From the NCBI GenBank assembly GCA_947625535.1, contig CANQOR010000001.1, positions 58,367-122,366 of the forward strand: a DNA stretch of 64,000 nt, in the 5' to 3' direction. The notes beneath the pieces were generated by a model. It saw only the letters and a program-made list of their open reading frames with translations, made no database searches and had not been told where the DNA came from. The DNA comes from an uncultured Bacilli bacterium. Its GTDB lineage: Bacteria; Bacillota_I; Bacilli_A; RF39; UBA660. The translations under genes were made by a program, and so were the position numbers. This document shows, piece by piece, positions 7,910 through 17,745 of the stretch (its first letter is position 1; every line of letters begins with the position of its first letter).

Positions 7910-8413
7910 TTATATTATAGCAGTATAGTTTATTCTAAATGATAATTTTAAATTTAAAGCTTCGTATACTTTATTAGTTTGGATAGGATAATAAACTTTA
8001 ACTTTAATTGTTTTCTTTTCTTTAGATGCTAAAATATCATCTTTAGCTATCTGGCGATCATCTAAGTATGTTAAAGAATATTTAAGGATGTTTTTATCAT
8101 TTTCAATATTAAAGAATAAATCACTTATCTTAGCATCTAAAGTACCATTATTTGTAACATCAATAGTAAATTCATAGAATTCATTTTCGTTATCTAGTTC
8201 GACATCTAACGATACTTCATTATCATTAATAGTTAGGTTCCCTTCTTTACTACCTTCACTTACTTGTAAGTTTTCAAAATCAATATTCCACATATATGTA
8301 GTATCTAGTTTTTCATGTCTTATATGATAAATAAATTTAATAGAAAGTAAACCAAAGATAAGAATAATTGTTAAGATAATAAATCCTTGTAATATATGAA
8401 GTTGTTTTTTCAT
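7910..8413 (-). CDS. Membrane-anchored beta-sandwich surface protein (camelysin/TasA-like in style)
   Basis: Residues 1-30 are a basic stretch plus hydrophobic anchor (GFIILTIILIFGLLSIKFIY). The rest is beta-rich and ends in alternating strands. The segment EFTIDVTNNGTLDAKISDL resembles the strand pairs of secreted TasA/CalY-type or DUF11-like sandwich domains, where NNG turns are typical. There is no cleavable sorting signal. It lies between the sortase and the sorting-signal protein, although each of the three genes ends in its own terminator. The fold is inferred from pattern only. Confidence 0.5.
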   Translation of the reverse strand: MKKQLHILQGFIILTIILIFGLLSIKFIYHIRHEKLDTTYMWNIDFENLQVSEGSKEGNLTINDNEVSLDVELDNENEFYEFTIDVTNNGTLDAKISDLFFNIENDKNILKYSLTYLDDRQIAKDDILASKEKKTIKVKVYYPIQTNKVYEALNLKLSFRINYTAII

Positions 8414-8477
8414 ATAATCCCTTCTTTGATTTATTATTATACTAAAAAATATTTGTTTTACAAAGTAAATTTTTGGT

Positions 8478-8508
8478 AAAAAAAAGATTTGAATTATTCA
8501 AATCTTTT
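8478..8508 (-). terminator. Terminator of the sorting-signal surface protein
   Basis: AAAAGATTTGAA and TTCAAATCTTTT form a 12-bp stem followed by T residues; it overlaps the end of the coding region. Confidence 0.85.
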
Positions 8509-9171
8509 AACTTTAAGGCGATTAAAGATAATCAAAGAGATTAAAGATGCAATTAATAAGATAACAGCAAATGATACTTGATCAATTGTATTAGGGTTAG
8601 TTTGTGGTTTAGTGTTTGGTTTAACAGGAGGATTTTCGACCTCTGGTTTAGTTTCACTCTTATTAATAGCATTATTATTAAATGTAACATTATTATTTGA
8701 AGTAACAACACCATCTATTACATTAGTTTCACTATTACCTATATAAGTTTTATATTTATTATTAATACTTTGAGTTATAGAGTAAGCGCTATCTAGAGGT
8801 ATATCATAGATTATTAAGACTTGGTTACTCTTTATTGTAATAGTAGCTTCACCATTAGCAGAAAAGACGATATAACCATCTTCATTACCTAGTTTATAGT
8901 TATATACTCCTTTAACATTATTAATTCTTAAATTATATTTATATTCTTCAATATTTTTATCATCTTGAACATTAGTAATAGTAAATGAAGTAACATCTTT
9001 TGTGGAAGTGTTTTCTGTATTAGATACTTCATCATAGATACTTAAACTATTATTAGCATTAAAATCATTAGGATTTATAACACTTGTTAAACTTCTATTA
9101 ACATAATAATCAGTAATAACTAATGTTATGGATAAAAGAACAATAATTATATATATATACTTTCTTTCCAT
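8494..9171 (-). CDS. Sortase-anchored surface protein, NPNT sorting signal, pilin-like domain
   Basis: The N-terminus is a signal/anchor (IYIIIVLLSITLVITDYYV). A beta-rich region around residues 65-145 contains FSANGEATITIKSNQVLIIY followed by DIPLDSAYSITQ, which resembles the Spy0128/isopeptide-linker pilin domains (GExxxIxxLPxGxxYxVTE). Then comes a Pro/Thr/Asn wall-spanning stretch (PEVENPPVKPNTKPQTNPNT), a hydrophobic segment (VSFAVILLIASLISLIIF) and a positive tail KVKRFE. NPNTID before the hydrophobic span is a class-B-style sorting motif. A GTG at 9180 is possible, but ATG 9171 is preferred. It is the probable substrate of the sortase at 7120. Confidence 0.75.
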   Translation of the reverse strand: MERKYIYIIIVLLSITLVITDYYVNRSLTSVINPNDFNANNSLSIYDEVSNTENTSTKDVTSFTITNVQDDKNIEEYKYNLRINNVKGVYNYKLGNEDGYIVFSANGEATITIKSNQVLIIYDIPLDSAYSITQSINNKYKTYIGNSETNVIDGVVTSNNNVTFNNNAINKSETKPEVENPPVKPNTKPQTNPNTIDQVSFAVILLIASLISLIIFNRLKVKRFE

Positions 9172-9274
9172 AGACTCCACTACTTTCTACTATCTTTATT
9201 ATAAACTTTTTATAAATTAATAGCAATCTCTAATTTTAGTTTAGACTGATTTTTTTATTATATGCTTGAAGTTT

Positions 9275-9303
9275 AAAAAAAGAATATACTTGACGTATAT
9301 TCT
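9275..9303 (-). terminator. Terminator of the ABC transporter gene
   Basis: AGAATATAC and GTATATTCT pair on the minus strand, followed by seven T. Confidence 0.85.
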
Positions 9304-11854
9304 ATTCAGTTCTTAGAGCAACTACTGGGTCTTTCTTAGAAGCTATCTTAGCTGGAATGAAACCAGCAATAACAGTTAAGAAGACACTAATAATTATTAA
9401 GATAACAGCACCATTTACTGGTAAAACAGAAATGTTACTTATATTAACAACATGTTTAATAATTATATTTATTGGAATATTTAAAATTATTGTAACAAGA
9501 ATTCCCATAACACCAGCTGTTAAACCTTCAATAAGGGTTTCAGCATTAAAGACACGTGAAACATCCTTTTTAGAAGCTCCAATGGCTCTTAAAATACCAA
9601 TTTCCTTAGTTCTTTCAATAACAGAAATATATGTAATTATAGCAATCATGATTGATGAAACAATTAAACTTATAGCAACGAAAGCTATTAAGACACTACT
9701 AATTACATTAACAATTGTAGATACAGAACTCATCATAACACCTACTATATCAGTATATGTTATTTGGTCTTCCTCTTCTTTACCTTCATTATATTCATCA
9801 ATTATTTTAACTATTTCTTCTTTAGAATCAAAATCTTTAGGATAAATATAAATATAATCTGGATCATCTAAATCAGCAATACCTAATTTAGTTAGATTTT
9901 CTTCGTAACTAGATGTCATATTACTACTATAAGTTTGCATGTATTCAGCTAGTTCTTCTTGTGATAAGCTTTGGAAGTAAGCTAGTTGTTCTTTACTTAG
10001 ACTATTAATATCAAAAGTATTATTAGTAGTAAATTCACGACCAGTAAAGACATTTATTTCAGGATTAGCTAGTTGATCTTTAACTATTGGTTCTTCATTT
10101 ATTTTATTAATTAAATGTTCCATAAGTTCATGAGTATAACCAACCATACCTGGACTTGATGAAGTACTTACAGATTCTTCGTTAGCTTTAATAATACCAA
10201 CTATTTTAATTTCTTCAGCTTCTTTTAATTTTTTCTTCATATAAGTTTCATCTGAAGATTTATTAATCCATATACCATTACTCTTTTCATAATAATCAGT
10301 ATTTAGTAATAATTTAAATGATAAATTTAATAATTCATCAGTTGTATATGAAGTATTATCAAATTTTACTTCTTTACCAGTTGTCATATTAGTAAATTGT
10401 TCTTTTAAGTAATCTTGATCTAAGATACCTAAACTATATAATGTATAATCAGATATTTCATTGTTTTCATTAACTAATAAAACTACTTCATTGTATTTTT
10501 CTGGCCAACGACCATCAACAATATCGAATTGTTGATGAAGTAATTCTTCATTATTTAGTAATTCATAGAAGACATCGTAACTAGACATATACATACTATA
10601 AACACTAGACATATTAGATGTACCCATACCTAAAGCATCAAAGACTTTAGTTGGATTAACTTGAAGAATTTTTTCTGAATCATTTTTATATAGATTTAAA
10701 GTAACATTATAAGAATATTCAATAGAAGAAGTGTAATCTTTAATATTAGTTTTATCACTTTCTAAATATTCTTTAAATGCTTTTAAATCATTACGATTAA
10801 CTTCTTGAGTTAAGGTAGTAAATAAATCACCCATAATATTTAAGGAATGAATTTTATCATCATCATAATTATGGTCTTCAACATTACCAGTCATATTCAT
10901 AATTAAAGATGACATATCTACTGATTCTTTTTCTAAATTTAATGGATAAGAGCTAAGAGTTTCTTCTTCTGTCTTATCAATATATTTTTGAATACCATGA
11001 GATAATGATAAAATAAGAGCTATTCCAATAATACCAATACTTCCAGCAAAAGCGGTTAAGATTGTACGACCTTTTTTAGTCATTAAGTTATTTAAACTTA
11101 AGGATAAAGCTGTTTTAAAACTCATTTGAGTTTTTTGATGTTTAGAAGATGATTCAACTACTTCTTCTTCATTACCATCAAATGGATTAGTATCATCAGT
11201 TATTTCACCATCTAATAATTTAACGATACGAGTTGAGTAATTAACAGCTAACTCAGGATTATGAGTTACCATGATAACTAGTTTATCTTTAGCAATATCT
11301 TTTAATAAATCTAAAACTTGTAAACTAGTTTCTGAGTCTAGGGCTCCAGTTGGTTCATCAGCAAGTAAGATATCGGGATCATTTACTAAAGCACGAGCAA
11401 TAGCAATTCTTTGCATTTGGCCACCAGACATTTGATTTGGTCTTTTATGCATTTGTTTTTCAAGACCAACTTTTTTTAAGACAGCAATACTTCTTTTACG
11501 ACGTTCTTCTTTACCTATACCAGATAAAGTTAAAGCAAGTTCAACGTTTTGTAAAGCTGTTTGATGGGGAATTAGATTATAACTTTGGAAGACAAAACCA
11601 ACACGATGATTACGATAAGTATCCCAATCACGATCAGTATAGTTTTTAGTAGAAACACCATTTATTATTAAGTCTCCACTAGTATATTCATCTAAACCAC
11701 CAATAATATTTAATAAAGTTGTTTTTCCACTACCACTTTGACCTAAAATAGAGACAAATTCACTACGACGAAATTTAATATCTATTTTATTTAAAGCTTT
11801 TTGATTAGATCCAGCAACTTCATATATTTTAGTTATTTTTTTTAATTCTAACAC
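9302..11854 (-). CDS. Fused ABC transporter: MacB/LolD-type ATPase plus FtsX permease
   Basis: Residues 1-225 form an ABC ATPase with Walker A GQSGSGKTT, Q-loop VFQSYNL, signature MSGGQMQR, Walker B ILLADEPTGALD and switch His in VTHNPE. A first membrane helix lies near 262-285, followed by an extracytoplasmic domain of about 400 residues (rich in Ser, Asn, Glu). The C-terminal FtsX domain has three helices, with the conserved ERTKEIGILRAIGASKKDV loop. This four-helix MacB topology belongs to mechanotransmission transporters that export peptides or lipids or resist antimicrobial peptides, not to importers. The start is GTG with AAGGAG 7 nt upstream. Substrate unknown. Confidence 0.88.
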   Translation of the reverse strand: MLELKKITKIYEVAGSNQKALNKIDIKFRRSEFVSILGQSGSGKTTLLNIIGGLDEYTSGDLIINGVSTKNYTDRDWDTYRNHRVGFVFQSYNLIPHQTALQNVELALTLSGIGKEERRKRSIAVLKKVGLEKQMHKRPNQMSGGQMQRIAIARALVNDPDILLADEPTGALDSETSLQVLDLLKDIAKDKLVIMVTHNPELAVNYSTRIVKLLDGEITDDTNPFDGNEEEVVESSSKHQKTQMSFKTALSLSLNNLMTKKGRTILTAFAGSIGIIGIALILSLSHGIQKYIDKTEEETLSSYPLNLEKESVDMSSLIMNMTGNVEDHNYDDDKIHSLNIMGDLFTTLTQEVNRNDLKAFKEYLESDKTNIKDYTSSIEYSYNVTLNLYKNDSEKILQVNPTKVFDALGMGTSNMSSVYSMYMSSYDVFYELLNNEELLHQQFDIVDGRWPEKYNEVVLLVNENNEISDYTLYSLGILDQDYLKEQFTNMTTGKEVKFDNTSYTTDELLNLSFKLLLNTDYYEKSNGIWINKSSDETYMKKKLKEAEEIKIVGIIKANEESVSTSSSPGMVGYTHELMEHLINKINEEPIVKDQLANPEINVFTGREFTTNNTFDINSLSKEQLAYFQSLSQEELAEYMQTYSSNMTSSYEENLTKLGIADLDDPDYIYIYPKDFDSKEEIVKIIDEYNEGKEEEDQITYTDIVGVMMSSVSTIVNVISSVLIAFVAISLIVSSIMIAIITYISVIERTKEIGILRAIGASKKDVSRVFNAETLIEGLTAGVMGILVTIILNIPINIIIKHVVNISNISVLPVNGAVILIIISVFLTVIAGFIPAKIASKKDPVVALRTE

Positions 11855-11939
11855 TTCTATTCTCCTTTACTTAAAACTCCTATACATCATTAATATTATA
11901 TTAATTTTATGCTATTATTGCAATGTTATTATAGTTTTT

Positions 11940-13361
11940 TTACTTTTTTAGTTTTAAACTAGTAAATAAGGTTATTATAGGGAAGATTTCTAGACGACCT
12001 AGTAGCATTCCAATACTTAATACAAATTTAGATAATGAACTAAAAATACTAAAGTTATTTATATTAAAACATAAACCGACATTAGCAAAGGTAGCAGCAA
12101 CAGCATTAAGAGTAGTTTCTAAAGAAAAACCATCAAAACTTACAATAAACATAATACTTAGTAATAATAAGATATATAAAAACATGAAAGTACAAGTATT
12201 TTTGATGGTATCTTCTTCTACTACTTTACCTTCAAATGTTATAGTATGAACACTATTAGGATGAATTGTTTTTAAGAAATCTCTTTTAATTGTTTTACAA
12301 ACAATTATTAAACGAGCTACTTTAAAACCACCACAAGTACTACCAGCACAAGCACTTATTAACATAAGTAATATTAAGATAATACGACTTGTAGTTGGTA
12401 AGATATTAATATCGCCAATGCTATAGCCTGTACTAGTTATAATTGAACTAGTATGGAAGAAGATGCTTGTAAAAGCTTCAAATAAGTTATTAAATAAATG
12501 ATAACTATTAATAAAGATAATTATTATAGAACATATAAAGATTAAGAAATATGTTTTTAATTCTTCACTTTTTAAAGCATTTTTAAAAGCTTTCATTAAG
12601 ATTAAGAAATAGATATTAAAGTTAACACCAAATAAGAACATGAAAATAGCTACGACATATTTATTAAAGATAGTATATGAAGCTAAACTATCGTTAAAGG
12701 AAGAAAAACCTCCTGTACCTGCTGTACCAAAAGCAGTTAAGATACTATCAAATAAGTTTAGATGTCCTATTAAAAGTAAGATTATTTCAATAATAGTTAA
12801 AGCTATGTAAATAAAATATAAGTAAAATAATGTTTTTTTAAGACTAGGAACTAATTTAGCAACACTAGGTCCTGGCATTTCAGCTTTTAAAACATGCATT
12901 GATTTATCGTTATGAGATAATGGTATAATAGCCATTACAAAAGCTAAAACACCCATACCTCCTAAGAAATGAGTAAAGCTACGCCAGAATAAGATACTTT
13001 TATTTAAATGTTCTACTTCTTCAAAGATAGTAGCTCCTGTAGTTGTTAAACCAGAAACGGCTTCAAAGAAAGCATCAATAAATGATATATGACAAGTAAT
13101 AATAAATGGTATAGAACTTAAAATACTAATAATAACCCAAGCTAAAGCGACGATTATAAAGCCATCTTTAGCATAGAGATGTTTATTTTCACATTTAAAT
13201 CTAGTTAAGATAAAACCAATAATTAAACTAATTAATAAAGGAATAATAAAACCTTTGATAGGTTCGTGATAATAAAAGGCGACGAAGATAGGAAATACTA
13301 AGATAATTGATAAACCAATTAAGACTTTACCAATATATTTATATATTAAGGTATTTTTCAT
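11940..13361 (-). CDS. trkH: Trk/Ktr-type potassium uptake channel subunit TrkH
   Basis: This 473-residue integral membrane protein has four pore-loop repeats, each with the selectivity glycine: GLTTTGATIF, GTAGTGGFSSFN, ITSTGYSIGD and FANVGLCFNINN. That is the hallmark of TrkH/KtrB potassium translocators. The start has GGAG 6 nt upstream. It follows the TrkA gene by a 3-nt gap, so channel and regulatory ring are co-expressed. The protein imports K+ driven by membrane potential, gated by the NAD(H)/ATP-binding TrkA ring. Confidence 0.93.
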   Translation of the reverse strand: MKNTLIYKYIGKVLIGLSIILVFPIFVAFYYHEPIKGFIIPLLISLIIGFILTRFKCENKHLYAKDGFIIVALAWVIISILSSIPFIITCHISFIDAFFEAVSGLTTTGATIFEEVEHLNKSILFWRSFTHFLGGMGVLAFVMAIIPLSHNDKSMHVLKAEMPGPSVAKLVPSLKKTLFYLYFIYIALTIIEIILLLIGHLNLFDSILTAFGTAGTGGFSSFNDSLASYTIFNKYVVAIFMFLFGVNFNIYFLILMKAFKNALKSEELKTYFLIFICSIIIIFINSYHLFNNLFEAFTSIFFHTSSIITSTGYSIGDINILPTTSRIILILLMLISACAGSTCGGFKVARLIIVCKTIKRDFLKTIHPNSVHTITFEGKVVEEDTIKNTCTFMFLYILLLLSIMFIVSFDGFSLETTLNAVAATFANVGLCFNINNFSIFSSLSKFVLSIGMLLGRLEIFPIITLFTSLKLKK

Positions 13362-13364
13362 ATG

Positions 13365-14720
13365 CTACTCCAATATATCATTTATATCATTAATATTATG
13401 CTTATTATTAACTATTATTACAGTATCTCCATTTTCAATAATATCACTACCATTAGGGAAGATAATATTTTTACCATGCATGATAGCAACGATTAATAAA
13501 TCTTTTTTAAGTTTTAAATCTCTAATAGATTTATTAAGACCATTAAAATCTTTTTTTATTTTAAATTCTAGCATTTCAAAGTTATCATTATCAAAACGAT
13601 ATGTTGATTCAGAACTACTTGTAGCACTATTTTGCATAGCTTTAACATATCTTACTATTTCACGAGAAGCAATTTTATGAGGGGTTATGACTGTATTTAT
13701 TTTAGCTTCACCTACTACACCATCTAAATCAATATGATTTATTTTAGTAATTATTTTAGGTACTTTAAGACGAGAAGCAAACATTGAATAAACTATGTTT
13801 TCTTCATCTATACTATTTAGAGAAATAAAAGCATCACATACTTCAATTCCTTCTTCATATAATAGGTTTTGATCTGAAACATCACCATTTATAATTAAAG
13901 CACCAGGTAAGATAGAACTTAAGAATTTACATCTTTCTTCATCTATTTCAATTATTTTAACAGACATTCCCATAGCTAGAAGTTTTTTAGTTAAATAAAT
14001 TGCTGTATTAGAACCACCACTTATAATAACTCTTTTGGTTTTTTCTTCAACTAATTTAGAATATTTTAATAAAGAATTAATATCTAATTGAGTACCAGTT
14101 ACATATAGTTTATCTCCTACTTGAATCTTAGTATTACCACGAGGAATTATTATTTCTTCATTTCTTTTAATAGCACAAATAATCGTTCTATTATTTAGTT
14201 TTTTAGATAAACTATGAATAGTATGACCTTCTAATTTACTATTTTCTTTTACAATTAAAGATATCATTAGAATTCGGTTTTTAAAGAAAGTAGTAGCATC
14301 TATAGCGCTAGGAATACTTAGGATACGAGCGATATAATCAGCAGTCATTAATTCAGGATTAATGGACATAGAAAGACCTAATTCTTCTTTTAAAATATTA
14401 ATTGAGTTTGCATATTCAGGGGTTCTTATACGAGCAATAGTTCTTTTAGCACCTAGTTTTTTACCTAGTAAGGAACACATAACATTTTGTTCATCTTGTT
14501 CCATAACACTTATTAAGATATCAGTATCTTTAATACCAGCTTCTTCTAAGATAGATGAATCTAAGCCATTACCATTAATATAATTAACATCTTCATTATT
14601 AATGATAGATTTATTACTTTTAAAATGAAGGTCTATTAAAGTTACTTCATTACCTTCATTAACTAAGCTTTTAGCTAGGTATTCACCAAGTTTACCTATT
14701 CCGACGATTATTATTTTCAT
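13365..14720 (-). CDS. trkA: Trk potassium system regulatory NAD-binding subunit TrkA
   Basis: Two tandem RCK modules are visible. The first begins MKIIIVGIGKLGEYLAKSL (Rossmann GxGxxG) and the second near residue 225 (RVIISGGSNTAIYL, with the acidic KIIEIDEERC strand end). Each is followed by a TrkA-C domain, around 155-215 and 375-451. Full-length, two-RCK TrkA proteins form the gating ring under TrkH. A GTG at 14729 is in frame, but ATG 14720 follows GGTGG at 5 nt and starts directly at the Rossmann fold. It is the first gene of the trkA-trkH operon, divergent from map. Confidence 0.93.
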   Translation of the reverse strand: MKIIIVGIGKLGEYLAKSLVNEGNEVTLIDLHFKSNKSIINNEDVNYINGNGLDSSILEEAGIKDTDILISVMEQDEQNVMCSLLGKKLGAKRTIARIRTPEYANSINILKEELGLSMSINPELMTADYIARILSIPSAIDATTFFKNRILMISLIVKENSKLEGHTIHSLSKKLNNRTIICAIKRNEEIIIPRGNTKIQVGDKLYVTGTQLDINSLLKYSKLVEEKTKRVIISGGSNTAIYLTKKLLAMGMSVKIIEIDEERCKFLSSILPGALIINGDVSDQNLLYEEGIEVCDAFISLNSIDEENIVYSMFASRLKVPKIITKINHIDLDGVVGEAKINTVITPHKIASREIVRYVKAMQNSATSSSESTYRFDNDNFEMLEFKIKKDFNGLNKSIRDLKLKKDLLIVAIMHGKNIIFPNGSDIIENGDTVIIVNNKHNINDINDILE

Positions 14721-14773
14721 TGTAACCACCTAATTTATTATACCAAAGTTTTTTAAAAAAGATAGGTTTATTG

Positions 14774-14782
14774 TGTTATAAT
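14774..14782 (+). promoter_or_regulatory. Extended -10 promoter of map
   Basis: TGTTATAAT (TGn plus TATAAT) lies 21 nt upstream of the map start with no good -35 element, so it is an extended -10 type. A GGGG ribosome site follows at 14794. Confidence 0.6.
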
Positions 14783-14802
14783 ATTAGGGAATTGGGGATG
14801 TA

Positions 14803-15591
14803 ATGATGATAGTTGTAAGAACTGAAGATGAAATTAATAAATTAAGAGAAGCTGGAAGAATTGTGGGACTTACGCATAAGTATTTACAACAATTTATTAA
14901 ACCAGGAATTAGTACTAAGGAATTAGATCGTTTAGCTAAATCATTTATTGAAAGTAAAGGTTGTACTTGTTCTTTTGAAGGTTTATATGGTTTTCCTGGA
15001 AGTATTTGTATAAGTGTTAATAATGAAGTAGTTCATGGAATTCCTTCTCATCGTAAATTAAGAGAGGGAGATATTGTTAAGTTAGATATTGGAGCTTGCT
15101 ATCAAGGTTATCACGGAGATTCAGCATGGAGTTATATTGTTGGAACGCCACGAAGTTTAAAGGATGAAAAGTTACTTAAAGAAACAGAGGAAGCTTTAAT
15201 GGCTGGCTTAGCTGCAATACATGATGGTTGTTCAGTTGGTGATATTGGTCATGCGGTATCTAAAGTAGCTAAAAAATATAATTTAGGAGTTGTTAGAGAG
15301 TTAGTTGGTCATGGAGTTGGAGATAAAGTTCATTTAGAGCCAGATGTTCCTAATTATGGAACAGAAGGCAAAGGACCTATCTTACATGCTGGTAATGTTA
15401 TTGCTGTTGAACCAATGCTTAATTTAGGAACAGCTGATATTTATATGTTAGATGATGATTGGACAATTTGTACAGATGATGATAAAAATAGTGCTCACTT
15501 TGAACATACAGTTTTGGTTACCCAAGATGGTTATGAAATACTTACTCGTCGCGATGTAGAGTTAGATCCTGAAGACATAATAAAAATGTAG
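14803..15591 (+). CDS. map: Methionine aminopeptidase, type I
   Basis: This 262-residue cytoplasmic enzyme removes N-terminal Met from nascent proteins. The five metal ligands are visible: Asp in VKLDIGAC, Asp in YHGDSAWS, His in VGHGVGDKVH, Glu in IAVEPML and Glu in AHFEHTVLVT; the substrate-contacting His is in VVHGIPSH. Two adjacent ATG codons at 14803 and 14806 both fit the GGGG ribosome site. It is one of the few plus-strand genes here, standing alone between the trk operon and the cell-division genes, and it shares a bidirectional terminator with pbpB. Confidence 0.95.
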   Translation: MMIVVRTEDEINKLREAGRIVGLTHKYLQQFIKPGISTKELDRLAKSFIESKGCTCSFEGLYGFPGSICISVNNEVVHGIPSHRKLREGDIVKLDIGACYQGYHGDSAWSYIVGTPRSLKDEKLLKETEEALMAGLAAIHDGCSVGDIGHAVSKVAKKYNLGVVRELVGHGVGDKVHLEPDVPNYGTEGKGPILHAGNVIAVEPMLNLGTADIYMLDDDWTICTDDDKNSAHFEHTVLVTQDGYEILTRRDVELDPEDIIKM

Positions 15592-15608
15592 ATTTGAATC
15601 TACATTTT
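15583..15608. terminator. Bidirectional terminator between map and pbpB
   Basis: AAAATGTAGATT and AATCTACATTTTTT form an inverted repeat with A and T flanks, so it can terminate map on the plus strand and pbpB on the minus strand. Confidence 0.85.
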
Positions 15609-15609
15609 T

Positions 15610-17733
15610 TTAATTTAATTTAACTTTTAAAACTAAATCATTTGTGATAGTAGTATCTGGTTTAATAGATGATTCAGTTACATTACCATAACCAGTTAAT
15701 TCATATTTTATATTTAATAATTTACATAATGTAATTACTTCACTACTACTCCATCCTTTAATATCAGGCATTTTATATTCAGAGTCATTAGTAATTAAGA
15801 AGACTTTGTTACCAACTAGAATAGTACTACCATAAGTTGGATATTGATTAATAATAAATTTACCATTACCTAATTTAATAACATTTAAATTTAATTTCTT
15901 TAATTTTTCTTCAGTAATAGTAGTTTCACTACTAATATATTTGTCCATCGTAATTATTTTACTACTATCAACTTTTTCAATAGATTTAGAAATATTTTTG
16001 TATTTAGCGATTTCTTCAACTATTTTAGTTATCATATTAGCATATTCTTTGATACTGCCAGTATATCTTTTGACTGAAACATATATGATGTATTGAGGAT
16101 TTTCATAAGGGAATATTCCAGCAAAACTACGGATATAATCATAAGTACCAGTTTTATATTTACCATCTGCTCCTGTAAACTGAGCTGTTCCTGTTTTACC
16201 AGCGATAACAATGTTATCACTACGATAGTAACGAGCATCAGTTTTACCATTCCATACAACATCATACATCATTGATAACATTTTATCAGTATGTTCTTTA
16301 GAAGCTTTTTGACCTAATTCAGTACGTTCATGTTGGTATGTAACTTCTTTAGTATCGCTATCAACGATTTTTTCTACGATGTATGGTTGAAGTTCTACCC
16401 CATCATTTACTAAGATAGTTAAAGCTTGAAGGTTTTGGATGGGAGTGGTTGTTATACCTTGACCAAAGGAAGCAGTAGCTAGTTCAGTACGATAAGTAAA
16501 GTCTATACTACCATCAGCTTCACTAGGTAAAGTAATACCAGTTGTTTTACCAAATCCTAAACTATCATAAAAATTATATAGTTTTTCACGACCTATTTTT
16601 AAAGCTAGGTCAGTAGCTGCTGTATTAGATGAATATGAAAAGCCTTCATCGTATGTAATAACACCCCAACCATGACCATTATAGTCTTGGATACGAGCAT
16701 CATCAACGTATCTAATACCAGATTGATACTTAGCATTACCATCGTAAGCATCATTTTCCATTGCTGCTAAGAAGGAAAAAATTTTCATCGTACTACCTGG
16801 TTCATATTGATATGAAGTTAGAGGATTTAAATATTCTTTAATATCTAGTTTATTTAAATTAAAGCTTGGATTAGAACCTGATGCTAAGATAGCACCAGTT
16901 TTAGCATCCATAACTGCCATAGTTAACCAATCCATTTGATGAGTAGAAGAAAATTCTTTAATACCATTTTCAACAAATAATTGAATATTACTATCAATAG
17001 TTAAATAAATATCTTGACCATTTTTAGCTGGTTCAGTTATGACGTTATTATTTTGAATAGGCATTGTATAACCATAAGCATCTTTTTGATAAATCTTTTT
17101 ACCATTAATACCTTGTAATTCTTCATCGTAATAAGCTTCTATACCCATTTTACCAGTAATTGGAGCACTAGCATCATCTGGATCACGAGCAGCAAAACCA
17201 ACGACATAAGGAGCAAAAGTACTTAATGGATAATATCTTTTAGATGTTTCGATAAATCCAATACCAGGCAATGCTAAAGCTTCGATTTGTTTTTTAGTAA
17301 CAGATGATATATCACGACCACCTGGTCCTAATTCTACTTGGTAAACATTACGATTTAATAAATTTAAAATATTTTCTTCAGTCATATTTAAAATTGGCGC
17401 TAAAAGAGATGCTGTTTGTTCTTTATTAACTACATGCTGAGGATTTTTTTCATCTTTAGTTCTTGATGGTGATAAATAAGCTACAACCGTAAATGAATTA
17501 ACATTTTGAGCTAGTATTTCACCATCTATAGTATATATATTGCCTCTTTTAGCTGGGAGAATTTCTTCTTCAGTATTACGAGCTTCAACAAAAGCTGTTA
17601 AGTCTACTCCATCTGTTTCTTTAGATAAAGAAACAAAAGACAATTTTATTATAATAGCAAAAAAAGAAAAAACTAGAACAATAGAAATTATTTTACTAAT
17701 ATTTATTGTACTGTTTTTTCTTTTCATAGTCAT
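15610..17733 (-). CDS. pbpB: Class B penicillin-binding protein with PASTA domains (PBP2b/FtsI)
   Basis: This 707-residue division transpeptidase has a short cytoplasmic tail, one N-terminal helix (about 14-32), a dimerisation domain and a transpeptidase domain. Active-site motifs are SxxK in EPGSTMKIF, SxN in SYSSNTAAT and KTGTAQ. Two C-terminal PASTA-like repeats (from about residue 590, second beginning KMPDIKGWSS) match Bacillus PBP2B/SpoVD. It cross-links septal peptidoglycan with FtsW. Directly downstream of ftsL in the mraZ-rsmH-ftsL-pbpB order. ATG 17733 and ATG 17727 share GGGAG; the second has the better 9-nt spacing. The dcw cluster stops here, with a terminator after the gene. Confidence 0.92.
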   Translation of the reverse strand: MTMKRKNSTINISKIISIVLVFSFFAIIIKLSFVSLSKETDGVDLTAFVEARNTEEEILPAKRGNIYTIDGEILAQNVNSFTVVAYLSPSRTKDEKNPQHVVNKEQTASLLAPILNMTEENILNLLNRNVYQVELGPGGRDISSVTKKQIEALALPGIGFIETSKRYYPLSTFAPYVVGFAARDPDDASAPITGKMGIEAYYDEELQGINGKKIYQKDAYGYTMPIQNNNVITEPAKNGQDIYLTIDSNIQLFVENGIKEFSSTHQMDWLTMAVMDAKTGAILASGSNPSFNLNKLDIKEYLNPLTSYQYEPGSTMKIFSFLAAMENDAYDGNAKYQSGIRYVDDARIQDYNGHGWGVITYDEGFSYSSNTAATDLALKIGREKLYNFYDSLGFGKTTGITLPSEADGSIDFTYRTELATASFGQGITTTPIQNLQALTILVNDGVELQPYIVEKIVDSDTKEVTYQHERTELGQKASKEHTDKMLSMMYDVVWNGKTDARYYRSDNIVIAGKTGTAQFTGADGKYKTGTYDYIRSFAGIFPYENPQYIIYVSVKRYTGSIKEYANMITKIVEEIAKYKNISKSIEKVDSSKIITMDKYISSETTITEEKLKKLNLNVIKLGNGKFIINQYPTYGSTILVGNKVFLITNDSEYKMPDIKGWSSSEVITLCKLLNIKYELTGYGNVTESSIKPDTTITNDLVLKVKLN

Positions 17734-17745
17734 TAACTCCCTAAA

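Noticed and set aside
8445..8470. LexA box near the 7910-8413 gene
   Set aside because: Only one half (AACAAATATT) fits; the second half lacks GT and it does not lie on a clear promoter.
9357..9845. 162-codon open frame on the plus strand
   Set aside because: It lies wholly antisense to the FtsX domain of the ABC transporter, has no ribosome site or promoter, and its composition is the complement of the real gene.
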